64,000 nt of DNA. Origin: Chelativorans xinjiangensis. GTDB lineage: Bacteria > Pseudomonadota > Alphaproteobacteria > Rhizobiales > Rhizobiaceae. The stretch lies in assembly GCF_009812055.1 (NCBI RefSeq), contig NZ_WQNH01000001.1:1-64000 (forward strand), given 5' to 3'. This document shows positions 17,859 to 26,694 of this stretch, one piece after another (position 1 is the stretch's first letter; each line of letters starts with the position of its first letter). Made by a program: the position numbers and the translations under genes. Below the pieces are notes generated by a model. That model worked only from the letters and a program-made list of their open reading frames with translations, was not told where the DNA came from and searched no databases.

Positions 17859-17864
17859 TATACA
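17859..17864 (+). promoter_or_regulatory. Candidate -10 element TATACA of the CUT2 operon
   Basis: TATACA matches the sigma-70 -10 consensus at five of six positions, and no good -35 is found 16-18 bases upstream. This fits an activator-dependent promoter. It is 134 bases upstream of the binding-protein ATG. Confidence 0.35.
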
Positions 17865-17997
17865 CGATCCGCATTCTATTTCATCCTGCGCGCACTGAGG
17901 GAGGAGACTCAGCGCAAAAGGACCGTCCGTTTTCTGCCGCCGCGGCGGCCGATGGAGTGTTTCCTGCTGGCGGGCGGAGTTCACAAGGGAGAGAGAC

Positions 17998-19014
17998 ATG
18001 AGATTCCACAAAACGCTTCTGGCCTCGGCCGCCATCCTGTGCGCGGCGATGCCCTTTTCGGCGAACGCCGGCACGTCGGACAAGCGCATCGCGCTTTCCA
18101 ACAACTATGCCGGCAATTCCTGGCGCCAGGCCATGCTGACGAGCTGGGACAAGGTGACCGGCGCGGCCGTGGAAGCCGGCACTGTCGCCGCTGCCGACGC
18201 CTTCACCACCGCCGAGAACCAGGTGACTGAACAAGCGGCCCAGATCCAGAACCTGATCCTTCAGGGATACGACGCGATCGTGCTCAACGCCGCCTCGCCC
18301 GAGGGGCTGAACGGCGCCGTCAAGGAAGCCTGCGACGCCGGCATCACCGTCGTCTCGTTCGACGGCATCGTCACCGAACCCTGCGCATGGCGGATCGCCG
18401 TCGACTTCCACGAGATGGGCCGCAGCCAGATCGAGTACCTCGCCGGCCGCCTGTCCGACGGCGGCAACCTCCTGGAGATCCGCGGCCTTGCCGGCGTTTT
18501 CGTCGACGACGAGATCTCCGCCGGGATCCACGACGGGGTCGAGGAGCATTCGCAGTTCAAGATCGCCGGTTCCGTGCATGGCGATTGGGCGCAGGACGTG
18601 GCGCAAAAGGCCGTCGCCGGCATCCTGCCAAGCCTGCCGGACATCGAGGCCGTGGTCACGCAAGGCGGCGACGGTTACGGCGCGGCACAGGCTTTTGCCG
18701 CGACGGACAGGGAGATGCCGATCATCGTCATGGGCAACCGCCACGACGAGTTGACCTGGTGGAAGGAGCAGAAGGACGCGAACGGCTACGAGACCATGTC
18801 CGTCTCCATCGCCCCCGGCGTCTCCACCCTGGCATTCTGGGTCGCGCAGCAGATCCTCGACGGCAAGGACGTGCCGAAGGACCTGACGGTGCCCTTCCTG
18901 CGCATCGACCAGGACAATCTCGAGGAGAACCTGGAGAATACGGAAGCCGGCGGCGTCGCCAATGTGGAATACTCGCAGGAGGACGCGCTGGAGGTGATCG
19001 ACGCGGCGATGTAG
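17998..19014 (+). CDS. Ribose-type periplasmic sugar-binding protein (CUT2 importer 3)
   Basis: A 338-residue periplasmic binding protein of the ribose/xylose (Peripla_BP_4) type. It begins with a signal peptide (MRFHKTLLASAAILCAAMPFSA, cleavage near ANA-GT). The mature protein shows the fold's typical segments: IALSNNYAGNSWRQAML, AAQIQNLILQGYDAIVLNAASP, GITVVSFDGIVTEP and EAVVTQGGDGYGAAQAF. A strong GGGAGAGAG site lies before the ATG. It is divergent from the two-component genes and followed, after a repeat-filled gap of 295 bases, by RbsA- and RbsC-type genes. Substrate unknown; the downstream lactonase hints at an aldose or sugar acid lactone. Confidence 0.92.
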   Translation: MRFHKTLLASAAILCAAMPFSANAGTSDKRIALSNNYAGNSWRQAMLTSWDKVTGAAVEAGTVAAADAFTTAENQVTEQAAQIQNLILQGYDAIVLNAASPEGLNGAVKEACDAGITVVSFDGIVTEPCAWRIAVDFHEMGRSQIEYLAGRLSDGGNLLEIRGLAGVFVDDEISAGIHDGVEEHSQFKIAGSVHGDWAQDVAQKAVAGILPSLPDIEAVVTQGGDGYGAAQAFAATDREMPIIVMGNRHDELTWWKEQKDANGYETMSVSIAPGVSTLAFWVAQQILDGKDVPKDLTVPFLRIDQDNLEENLENTEAGGVANVEYSQEDALEVIDAAM

Positions 19015-19077
19015 GGGACTTGGCGGTGGCGGCGACCCCTGGCACCGGCGATGGCGGTAGGGGCGCAAACCTCCGCG

Positions 19078-19235
19078 ACTCCCCTCCCCCTTGTGGGGAG
19101 GGGTGAGGGGTGGGGGTCGTCACGACGGCCGCCGGCCTACGTGATTTGCCGGTTCCTTGCCATAACAAGGGAACGCCGGTGTGCGATCGCCGCCACCCCC
19201 ACCCCTTACCCCTCCCCTCAAGGGGGAGGGGAGTC
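19078..19235. repeat. Inverted pair of GC-rich palindromic repeats between binding protein and ATPase genes
   Basis: The segment from CTCCCCTCCCCCTTGTGGGG to GTGGGGGTCGTC (19079-19119) recurs inverted as CCACCCCCACCCCTTACCCC to CTCAAGGGGGAGGGG (19192-19231). Each arm holds its own hairpin (CCTCCCCCTTGTGGGGAGG type). The same unit is found at 28841-29006. It lies between the binding-protein stop and the ATPase start of importer 3. No gene in this gap (19015-19309). Confidence 0.65.
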
Positions 19236-19309
19236 TTCTGGCGAAGATGCGTTTCGTGCTGGACATCGCAGGGGCTTGCCCACCATAGGTCGACAATCAT
19301 CACCCGCTC

Positions 19310-20782
19310 ATGAAACCCTCCATGCCAACACCTTCCGCCCCGCCACCACCCATCATCGAAGTCGAGAACGCCCGGATCAGCTTCGGCGCGGTCAAGGCGC
19401 TCGACGGCGTCACGCTCCAGATCATGCCCGGCGAATGCGTCGGCCTCGTCGGCCATAACGGCGCCGGCAAGTCGACCATCGTCAACGTCATCAATGGCGG
19501 CCTGACGCCGGACGAGGGCGGCGTGTCGGCCAACGGCAACGCCATCGACGCCTACGGCATCAACGTTGCCCGCGCCCATGGCGTGCGCTGCGTGTTCCAG
19601 GAACTGTCGCTCTGCCCCAACCTGACGGTGGTCGAGAACGCCCGCATCGTGCACCGCGACCTCGGCGGTGCCGGCTGGCGGGGGAGGGCGCGCCGGATCA
19701 TCGAGGAAAGCCTCGACGCGGTCTTCCCCGGCCACGGCATCGACAGCGGCGAGACGGTGGGCGCCCTTTCCATCGCCGAGCGCCAGATGGTGGAGATCGC
19801 CATGGCCTTCTCCGATGCAGGAACCGCGCCGCGCCTCGTCATCCTCGACGAGCCGACCTCCTCGCTCGACGCGAGCCTCGCCAAGCAAATGCTCGCCCAT
19901 GTGCGCCGCTTCGTGGCGGCGGGCGGTGCGGTCATCTTCATCTCGCACATCCTGCACGAGATCCTCGCCACCGCCGACCGCATCGTCGTCATGAAGGACG
20001 GCCGCATCGTCGCCGAGCGCCCGGCGGGCGGCTTCACCGCGCACAGCCTGTTCGAGACCATGGGCAGCGTCGCCAAGGGCGAGGCCGCGCGCCGCGAAAG
20101 CCGCGACCTGGCCTCCGCACCCCTCGTCCTCGAACAGGCCGGAAGCGGCCTGCCGTTCACGGCGCGTAAGGGCGAGATCGTCGGTCTCGCAGGCCTCAGC
20201 GGCCACGGCCAGACCGAGATGCTGATGAAGCTCCATGCGCAACGGAGCGGCAACTGGTGGCCGCGGCACGACCCGGCGGTCGCCTTCGTCGCCGGCGACC
20301 GGCGGCTCAACGGCGTCTTCGAACTGTGGAGCATCCTGAAGAATCTCTCCATCGCCTCGCTCAGTGACCTGTCGCGCCAGGGTTTCGTGAACGATGAGGC
20401 CGAAGAGGGCAGGGGAGAGGACTGGAAGAAGAGGATCGACATCCGCACGCGCGCCATGGAAAATCCCATCCTCTCCCTTTCCGGCGGCAACCAGCAGAAG
20501 GTGCTGTTCGCCCGTGCCCTTTCCACGCGCGCACCCGTGGTGCTGATGGACGACCCGATGCGCGGCGTCGATGTCGGCACCAAGCAGGAGGTCTACCGCA
20601 TCGTCCGCGACGAGGCGGCGGCCGGCCGCACCTTCGTCTGGTACTCGACGGAGATGGAGGAGGTGTGCCTGTGCGACCGCGTCTACGTCTTCCGCGAAGG
20701 CGTGATCGTCGCCGAACTCGCCGGCGGCGACGTCAACGAGGCGAACATCCTCGCCGCCTCCTTCCAGGGAGCGGCGGCGTGA
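19310..20782 (+). CDS. Sugar ABC ATPase with two NBDs (RbsA type), importer 3
   Basis: A 490-residue double ATPase of the CUT2 class. NBD1 is canonical: Walker A GHNGAGKST, signature region LSIAERQMVEIA, Walker B LVILDEPTSSLD and switch ISHILHE. NBD2 is degenerate: its Walker A reads GLSGHGQTEM without GK(S/T), the part after it is shortened, the signature LSGGNQQKV is intact, and Walker B reads VVLMDDPMRGVD with D in place of the catalytic E. A second domain lacking GKS is normal in RbsA-type proteins. Start: ATG at 19310 (MKPSMPTP) or 19322; neither has a clear ribosome site. It overlaps the next gene (GTGA). Confidence 0.9.
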   Translation: MKPSMPTPSAPPPPIIEVENARISFGAVKALDGVTLQIMPGECVGLVGHNGAGKSTIVNVINGGLTPDEGGVSANGNAIDAYGINVARAHGVRCVFQELSLCPNLTVVENARIVHRDLGGAGWRGRARRIIEESLDAVFPGHGIDSGETVGALSIAERQMVEIAMAFSDAGTAPRLVILDEPTSSLDASLAKQMLAHVRRFVAAGGAVIFISHILHEILATADRIVVMKDGRIVAERPAGGFTAHSLFETMGSVAKGEAARRESRDLASAPLVLEQAGSGLPFTARKGEIVGLAGLSGHGQTEMLMKLHAQRSGNWWPRHDPAVAFVAGDRRLNGVFELWSILKNLSIASLSDLSRQGFVNDEAEEGRGEDWKKRIDIRTRAMENPILSLSGGNQQKVLFARALSTRAPVVLMDDPMRGVDVGTKQEVYRIVRDEAAAGRTFVWYSTEMEEVCLCDRVYVFREGVIVAELAGGDVNEANILAASFQGAAA

Positions 20783-21726
20783 ATCTCAGGCCTTCCTCCG
20801 ACACCATCCGGCTGATCGTTCCCGCCCTCTCGCTGGCGAGCCTCCTCGCCGCCGTCTTCTGGCTGCAGCCGCGGGCGATGAGCTATATCGGCCTGAACCT
20901 GCTTTTCAATCTGGCGGTCCCCATCGCGCTGGCGACCATCGCCCAGATGCTCATCATGGCGGTCAACAATCTCGATCTTTCGATGGGCGCCTTCGTCAGC
21001 TTCGTGGCCTGCGTGGCGGCAACCTTCCTCTACGACAGCCCCTTGCTCGGTGTGCCGATCCTCGTCGCCGCCGTCGCCGCCTATGCCCTCCTCGGCGTCG
21101 TCATCCACCTGCGCAACCTGCCCTCCATTGTCGTCACGCTCGGCATGAGCTTCATATGGACGGGGCTCGCAGTGCTTCTCCTGCCGGCCCCCGGCGGGCA
21201 TGCGCCGGAATGGGCGCGCTGGCTGATGACGGCCAAGCCGCCGCTCATGCCGATGGCCATCGTCGCCAGCATCTTGATCGCCCTTCTCGCCCATTTCATC
21301 GTCATGCGCTCGTCCTTCGGCGTGCTCGTGCGCGGCGTCGGCGGCAACGAGCGCTCGGTGGAGCGGGCCGGCTGGTCGGCGCTGGCGGCCAGGGCAGGGG
21401 CCTACGGGCTGGCCGGCGCCTTCGCGGTGGCCGCCGGCATCGCCCTCGTCGGCCTCACCACCTCGGCGGACGCCAACATCGCCCTGCGCTACACGCTCCT
21501 TTCCATCGCCGGCGTCATCCTCGGCGGCGGCGAGTTCGTCGGCGGCCGCGTCTCGCCCATCGGCGCCGTCATCGGCGCGCTGACGCTGACGCTCGCCGGC
21601 TCCTTCCTCTCCTTCCTGCGCATATCGCCCGACTGGCAGATCGGCGCGCAGGGCGCCATCCTCATCATCGTCCTGGCGCTCCGGCTGTTCCTGAACCGCA
21701 TCGAGAACAGGGAGAGGCGCCGATGA
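20779..21726 (+). CDS. Sugar ABC permease (RbsC type) A, importer 3
   Basis: A 315-residue BPD_transp_2-type permease with about ten hydrophobic segments. The NLDLSMGAFVSFVACVAATF segment near residue 57 is the RbsC family signature region. I choose the GTG at 20779, which overlaps the TGA of the ATPase gene (GTGA), because the peptide from there (MNLRPSSDTIRLIVPAL) starts the first helix at the usual distance; an upstream in-frame ATG lies inside the ATPase gene. Its stop overlaps the start of a second RbsC-type permease, so the importer uses a permease heterodimer. Confidence 0.9.
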   Translation: MNLRPSSDTIRLIVPALSLASLLAAVFWLQPRAMSYIGLNLLFNLAVPIALATIAQMLIMAVNNLDLSMGAFVSFVACVAATFLYDSPLLGVPILVAAVAAYALLGVVIHLRNLPSIVVTLGMSFIWTGLAVLLLPAPGGHAPEWARWLMTAKPPLMPMAIVASILIALLAHFIVMRSSFGVLVRGVGGNERSVERAGWSALAARAGAYGLAGAFAVAAGIALVGLTTSADANIALRYTLLSIAGVILGGGEFVGGRVSPIGAVIGALTLTLAGSFLSFLRISPDWQIGAQGAILIIVLALRLFLNRIENRERRR

Positions 21727-22673
21727 CCCTCTTCCACGGCCTCTTCAAAAAACCCTGGCTCTGGTCCTGGCTCGCCGTCGCCGTCGTCTGGTCCGCCACC
21801 GTCATGGTGACGGGCGGGGCAGGCGCGCTCGGCCTTTCCCAGGCCGCGCTCACCTTCGCCGCCTTCTCGGTGATCGTCGGCATCGGCCAGATGTTCGTCA
21901 TCACGCTGGGGCCGGGCAACATCGACCTCTCGGTCCCGGCCACCATGACGCTCGCCGGCACGGTGGCGCTCAAGCTGATGAACGTCGACAACGGCATGAT
22001 CGTGCCGGGTCTCCTTGCCGCGCTTGCCGTTGGCGTCGCCGTCGGCATGTGCAACTACACGCTCATCAAGCTCCTGCGCATCCCGCCGATCATCGCCACG
22101 CTGGCCATGAGCTTCATCGTCCAGTCGGCGGCGATCTGGACCAATCGCGGCCTCAGGATCAAGCCGCCGAGCCTCTTGGCCGAGTTCACCACGTCGAGCA
22201 CGCTCGGCATCCCCAACATGGCCATCGTGGCGCTCCTCATCGCCGTCGCCGCCTGGGTCCTCCTGGAAAAAACCCTCTACGGCCGCTGGATCACGGCCAT
22301 CGGCCAGAGCATGGCGGCCGCCCGCATGGCCGGCATTCCCGTCGACGGCACGCGCTTCATCACCTACGTGCTGTGCGCCGTGCTCGCCGCCCTTTGCGGC
22401 TATCTGCTCGCCTGCTTCTCGGGCGGTGCGGCGCTCAACATGGGGGCGGAGTATCTCCTGATGTCGATCGCCGTCGTCGTCATCGGCGGCACGTCGGTCG
22501 CCGGCGGCGATTCCAACGTGCCGGGCGTGTGGGGCGCCTCGCTGTTCATGTTCCTGGTCGTCTCCATGCTCAACACCTACGGGCTTGGCGCCGGCGTCCG
22601 CCTGATCATGACCGGCCTCATCATCATCAGCGTCATCGTCGTGGCCAGCGGCCGCCGGGCGCGGCAACCCTGA
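21723..22673 (+). CDS. Sugar ABC permease (RbsC type) B, importer 3
   Basis: A 316-residue second permease of the RbsC type. It starts at the ATG at 21723 overlapping the previous stop (ATGA). Family marks are QMFVITLGPGNIDLSVPATMTLAGTVAL in the third helix region and GGTSVAGGDSNVPGVWGASLF near the end. Both permeases are similar in length but clearly differ in sequence, as in CUT2 importers with two distinct permeases. It lies 13 bases ahead of the SMP-30 gene, which is thus in the same operon. Confidence 0.92.
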   Translation: MTLFHGLFKKPWLWSWLAVAVVWSATVMVTGGAGALGLSQAALTFAAFSVIVGIGQMFVITLGPGNIDLSVPATMTLAGTVALKLMNVDNGMIVPGLLAALAVGVAVGMCNYTLIKLLRIPPIIATLAMSFIVQSAAIWTNRGLRIKPPSLLAEFTTSSTLGIPNMAIVALLIAVAAWVLLEKTLYGRWITAIGQSMAAARMAGIPVDGTRFITYVLCAVLAALCGYLLACFSGGAALNMGAEYLLMSIAVVVIGGTSVAGGDSNVPGVWGASLFMFLVVSMLNTYGLGAGVRLIMTGLIIISVIVVASGRRARQP

Positions 22674-22686
22674 GACAGAACGAAGC

Positions 22687-23601
22687 ATGAGCCACGATAC
22701 TCTCTACGAAGTCCACGACCCCCGCTTCCGCTCGCTGATCATCGAGAACGCGCGGCTCGAACAGCTCCACACCGGCTGCCGCTGGGCCGAGGGCCCTGTC
22801 TGGTTTGCCGACGCCAACCAGCTTCTCTTCAGCGATATCCCCAACCAGCGCATGCTGCGCTGGGAGCCTGACGGCGGCGTCTCGGTCTTCCGTGCGCCCT
22901 CCAACTTCGCCAACGGCAACACACGCGACCGCCAGGGCCGGCTCGTCACCTGCGAGCACGGCACCCGCTGTGTGACCCGCACCGAGCCCGACGGCACGAT
23001 CACCGTGCTCGCCGATTCCTTCGCCGGCAAACGGCTCAACTCGCCCAACGACGTGATCGTGCGCTCCGACGGCTCGGTCTGGTTCACCGATCCCACCTAC
23101 GGCATCCTTTCCGACTACGAGGGCTACAAGGCCGAGCCGGAGCAGGGCGCCCGCAACGTCTACCGCCTCGACCCGGAAACGGGCGAGCTTACAGCCGTCG
23201 CCGGCGACTTCCGCCAGCCCAACGGCCTTGCCTTCTCGCCGGACGAAAGCACGCTCTACATCGCCGATTCCGCCGCCAGCCACGACGAGACCGCCCCACG
23301 CCACATCCGCGCCTTCGACGTAGTGGACGGCAAGACGCTCGAAAACGGCCGCGTCTTCGCCTCGATCGACAAGGGTATCCCCGACGGCATGCGTGTCGAC
23401 ACGGAGGGCAACGTCTGGTCGAGCGCCGCCGACGGCGTCCACTGCTTCGCCCCCGACGGCCGGCTCCTCGGCAAGATCCTTGTCCCCGAGACCGTTGCCA
23501 ACCTCACCTTCGGCGGCCCCCGCCGCAACCGCCTCTTCATCACCGCGACGACGTCGCTCTACGCACTCTACGTCACCGCAACCGGCGCGCAGCGGCCTTA
23601 G
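22687..23601 (+). CDS. SMP-30/gluconolactonase family hydrolase
   Basis: A 304-residue six-bladed beta-propeller lactonase. The divalent-metal ligands of the SMP-30 family are visible: E35 in WAEGPVW, N121 in NSPNDVIV or N179 in RQPNGLAFS, and D233 in GIPDGMRVD. The family opens sugar lactones (for example glucono-, xylono- or arabinono-lactone) to aldonic acids in nonphosphorylative sugar oxidation. No signal peptide, so it should be cytoplasmic. It is the last gene of the importer 3 operon, which suggests that the transported sugar is oxidised by a dehydrogenase encoded elsewhere. Alternative: a xenobiotic esterase-like member. Confidence 0.9.
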   Translation: MSHDTLYEVHDPRFRSLIIENARLEQLHTGCRWAEGPVWFADANQLLFSDIPNQRMLRWEPDGGVSVFRAPSNFANGNTRDRQGRLVTCEHGTRCVTRTEPDGTITVLADSFAGKRLNSPNDVIVRSDGSVWFTDPTYGILSDYEGYKAEPEQGARNVYRLDPETGELTAVAGDFRQPNGLAFSPDESTLYIADSAASHDETAPRHIRAFDVVDGKTLENGRVFASIDKGIPDGMRVDTEGNVWSSAADGVHCFAPDGRLLGKILVPETVANLTFGGPRRNRLFITATTSLYALYVTATGAQRP

Positions 23602-23731
23602 GCCCGAACGGCGCCGAACCGCAGCGCATAAGTTCCATAACGTATATTATGCGATCTTTCTGTGGGTGCAGGTGCATTCCATTTTGAAGTGCGGCTTCCC
23701 TGACCCATCACCGGGAGGTCACGCCGGCGCG

Positions 23732-25252
23732 TCACTCCGGAAGACCGGCCTTGCGGTAGCCATCGACGAAATGCTCAAGCGTCGCAGCGTCGCGGAATGG
23801 CTCCGTCGTGGCCCAGTGGCGGGTTGTGAAATGCGGGTTGCCGACGAGGAACAGTTCGACCTCCGCGCGCGCCTCGTCGAGCCGGCCGAGTTGGGCAAGG
23901 CTTGCCGCCAGGAACCGGCGTGAGCTTGTGCGATAGGTCTCGTCCCTGCGCAGCGTCTCGACAGCGGCTTCGTATTCGCCGGCCGCATATTGCGCCTGGC
24001 CGAGCGTCAGATAGTACCAACTTGCCGGAAACGGGTTCAGCCGGAACGCCTTGCGAATGTGCTCAAGGCCCTCCTCTACCCGCCCGGCGAGGACCGCGAT
24101 GTCGGATAATGCCGCCCACGCGTCGGCCTCGTTCGGGTCGAGCTCGATCGCCTTGGCGAATTCCGCATCCGCTTCGGCGAAGCTGCGGTTATATGCAAGC
24201 AGGTAAGCCAGGACCCAGCGGCAGCCGGCATCGTTGGGATCGATCGCCACAGCCTTGCGCGCCAGCTCCAAAGCAGCGCTGCGGGAAGATTCAGTCGGCC
24301 CGCCAGAATGCACCCACCCCATCCAGTGGTTCAGGGCAAGCCAACGATAGGCCTCTGCGTATTCCGGATCGAGCGAAACCGCGCGCGTGAGCATCAGATG
24401 CGCTTCCCGCGCCGTCTGCGGCGCATCGTCCATCAGCTTGCGCGCCCGCACGCAGAGATCGTAAGCCTCGAGATTTTTGGGCCGCTTGCGCGGCGGCGGT
24501 GCGCGCAGCCGGCCGAGCAACGCCTCCACGATCCTGGCCGTGACCTCGTCCTGAACGGCAAAGATATCTTCCAGGCTGCGATCGAAGCGTTCCGCCCATA
24601 GATGATCGCCGCTCGCCGCGTCGACCAGCTGTGCGTTGATGCGCACGCGCCCCGCCGCGCGTCTTGCGCTGCCCTCCAGCAGGTAGCGCACGCCGAGGTC
24701 CCGTGCGATCCCGCGCACGTCCATCGCCTTTCCCTTGTAGGCAAAGGCCGAGTTGCGTGCGATGACGAACAGGCCGGAGATCCTGGACAGGTCCGTGATC
24801 AGGTCTTCGGTCAACCCATCCGCGAAGGATTCCTGCTCGGGATCGTTGCTGACATTGACGAAGGGCAGCACGGCTATCGACGGTTTGCCGGGCAGCGGCA
24901 ACGGTTTTCGCTTCGCGCCACCGAGCTGTTCGACGGCGCCTAAGAAGCGGTAGCCGACGCGTGGAACCGTGGCGATCCATTCACCGCCCCCATTACCGGC
25001 ATCGCCGGCCGGGCCAAGCAGCTTCCGTAAGAGCGCGATCTGGACGGTGAGATTGCCTTCCTCGACCGCCCTGCCCGGCCACGCCGCGTCCATCAACTCG
25101 GCCTTGCTCAGGATTTCGCCGGGCCGTCCGACGAGCGCCGCAAGCAGCTTTATCCCGCGGTAGCCAACGGCAACGGGGACATCGTTCCGAAGGAGCGTTC
25201 CCGCAACCGGATCAAGCACGAACGGACCAAAGGCAACGCGCGATCCCTCCAT
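23732..25252 (-). CDS. Winged-helix (OmpR/CadC-type) regulator with TolB-like and TPR regions
   Basis: A 506-residue one-component regulator or effector. Residues about 1-95 form a Trans_reg_C winged helix (FGPFVLDPVAGTLLRNDVPVAV and GNLTVQIALLRKLLG). There is no transmembrane helix. A central TolB-N-like region follows (SIAVLPFVNVSNDPEQESFADGLTEDLITDLSRISGLFVIARNSAF), then tetratricopeptide-like repeats to the C-terminus (AEAYRWLALN, ADAWAALSDIAVLAGRVEEGL, YYLTLGQAQYAAGEYEAAVE). This layout is common in rhizobia, often in adenylate-cyclase or regulator genes. It is divergent from the MFS transporter at 25389, its likely target. The start ATG at 25252 is nearest to a conserved N-terminus; one at 25261 is possible. 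Confidence 0.85.
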   Translation of the reverse strand: MEGSRVAFGPFVLDPVAGTLLRNDVPVAVGYRGIKLLAALVGRPGEILSKAELMDAAWPGRAVEEGNLTVQIALLRKLLGPAGDAGNGGGEWIATVPRVGYRFLGAVEQLGGAKRKPLPLPGKPSIAVLPFVNVSNDPEQESFADGLTEDLITDLSRISGLFVIARNSAFAYKGKAMDVRGIARDLGVRYLLEGSARRAAGRVRINAQLVDAASGDHLWAERFDRSLEDIFAVQDEVTARIVEALLGRLRAPPPRKRPKNLEAYDLCVRARKLMDDAPQTAREAHLMLTRAVSLDPEYAEAYRWLALNHWMGWVHSGGPTESSRSAALELARKAVAIDPNDAGCRWVLAYLLAYNRSFAEADAEFAKAIELDPNEADAWAALSDIAVLAGRVEEGLEHIRKAFRLNPFPASWYYLTLGQAQYAAGEYEAAVETLRRDETYRTSSRRFLAASLAQLGRLDEARAEVELFLVGNPHFTTRHWATTEPFRDAATLEHFVDGYRKAGLPE

Positions 25253-25388
25253 GCGGCGCATCTATAGCCCGTTTGGAAGTTTTTGGAACTATTTGGGAGC
25301 GCTTAATTACGGCGCTGTCCGTATCCGGCAGAAGTCATCCTCTTTCAAGGTTGTGGGCCTGCGGACCCCCAAACCAATGGAGGTTGCC

Positions 25389-26555
25389 ATGACTGCCGAA
25401 AGCACGACATCACCGCGAGAGGATCGGATCCCATGGGCCGCGATGGCGGGCATCATCGCGACCGTCACGGTGTTCGCCGTGGCACAGGGGCTGACCTATC
25501 CGCTGCTCAGCTTCATCCTGGAGCGGCAGGGGACGACGCCGGGCCTGATCGGCTTGTCGGCGGCGATGACGCCGCTGGGTTTCATTGTATCCGCGTCCTT
25601 CATTCCGGCGCTGGCGCGGCGCGTGGGCGGGGCGCGGCTTGCGATCCTGTGTTCGATCCTGGCAGCGACCGCCCTGATCGCGATTGCCTGGACGCAAGGC
25701 ATCTGGGCCTGGATGCCGCTGCGCTTCCTGCTCGGCTTCTTCGCCAATCCGCTTTACGTGATCAGCGAAACCTGGCTGATCTCGATCACGCCCGCGCCAC
25801 GCCGGGGCCGCATCATGGGCCTCTATTCATCGATCGTTTCGGGTGGCGTCGCCATCGGCCCGCTGTCGCTCGGCCTGGTCGGCACTGAGGGTTGGCCGCC
25901 CTTCATGATCGGCATCGTGGCCTTCCTTCTCTGCGGCCTGATCGTGCTTGCAGTCGTGCCGCGCCTGCCGAAGATGGCGCATGAAGGCGAGGCAACATCG
26001 CTCGGTGGCTTCTTCGCACTGGCGCCGCTCCTGTTGTTCGCGGTTTTCACTGCTGCCGCCTTCGAGCAGATCCTGCTTTCCTTGTTCGCGGTCTATGGCG
26101 CCGCGCTCGGCAGCGCCGAGGAGCGCGGCGCTTCGCTCATCACCTCATTCATCGCAGGCAATGCCGTGCTGCAGATCTTGCTCGGGCGCGTGGCCGAACA
26201 GTTTGGCGCAACGCGGACCATGTTGTTCTGTGCCCTGGCTTCGCTGGCCGGCTGCTTGGCTCTGCCGTCGATCTTCAACGCGTGGCTCATCTGGCCGCTC
26301 GTTTTCGTGTGGGGCGGGGTCTCGTTCGGGATCTACACCATGTCGCTGATCCAACTCGGCGAGCGTTTCACCGGTCAAGCCTTGATCGCCGGTAACGCGG
26401 CCTTCGCGTTCGTATGGGGCATCGGCGGCATCGTGGGCTCGCCCGCGACGGGCCTCGCGATGCAACTGATCGGGCAACAGGGGCTGCCATTGTCCCTTGG
26501 CCTCATGTGCTGTGCACTGGCGGTGTTTCTGGTGGCGAAGAGACGGCGGGTCTGA
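25389..26555 (+). CDS. MFS transporter
   Basis: A 388-residue major facilitator with 12 predicted membrane helices. The first segment is IPWAAMAGIIATVTVFAVAQGLTYPLLSFILE, and the loop 2-3 area has SFIPALARRVGGARLAILCSILAA. The middle shows SPRRGRIMGLYSSIVSGGVAIGPLSLG-like sequence typical of helix 5. A GGAGG site (25379-25383) precedes the ATG at 25389; an in-frame ATG at 25251 overlaps the start of the divergent regulator and is rejected. Direction (import or export) and substrate are unknown. The gap to the TPR regulator (25253-25388) should hold the shared promoter; no clear operator is visible. Confidence 0.9.
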   Translation: MTAESTTSPREDRIPWAAMAGIIATVTVFAVAQGLTYPLLSFILERQGTTPGLIGLSAAMTPLGFIVSASFIPALARRVGGARLAILCSILAATALIAIAWTQGIWAWMPLRFLLGFFANPLYVISETWLISITPAPRRGRIMGLYSSIVSGGVAIGPLSLGLVGTEGWPPFMIGIVAFLLCGLIVLAVVPRLPKMAHEGEATSLGGFFALAPLLLFAVFTAAAFEQILLSLFAVYGAALGSAEERGASLITSFIAGNAVLQILLGRVAEQFGATRTMLFCALASLAGCLALPSIFNAWLIWPLVFVWGGVSFGIYTMSLIQLGERFTGQALIAGNAAFAFVWGIGGIVGSPATGLAMQLIGQQGLPLSLGLMCCALAVFLVAKRRRV

Positions 26556-26568
26556 TCGAGGCACCAGT

Positions 26569-26629
26569 GGTGCGATCCTGACAGATGGTACCCATCTGTC
26601 AGGGCAAATCGCCCCACCAGATCACTAGC
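26569..26629. repeat. Palindromic repeat (CTGACAGATGG type), copy 1
   Basis: CCTGACAGATGG and CCATCTGTCAGG form a 12-bp stem with a 3-base loop at about 26577-26603, flanked by GGTGCGAT and CAAATCGCCCCACC. The whole 61-base unit is repeated almost identically at 40992-41052. Located right after the MFS gene, it may also end its transcript. Confidence 0.7.
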
Positions 26630-26694
26630 CTCGTGCCGCGCCGATATCGCTTTCAGGCTCTCAAAGCTAAAGAAGGCGATGGGTTGGCGCGCCG

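Noticed and set aside
26569-26629. Simple rho-independent terminator of the MFS gene
   Set aside because: The stem is strong but has no T-run and the whole unit with flanks recurs at 40992, so it is listed as a repeat; it may still end transcripts.
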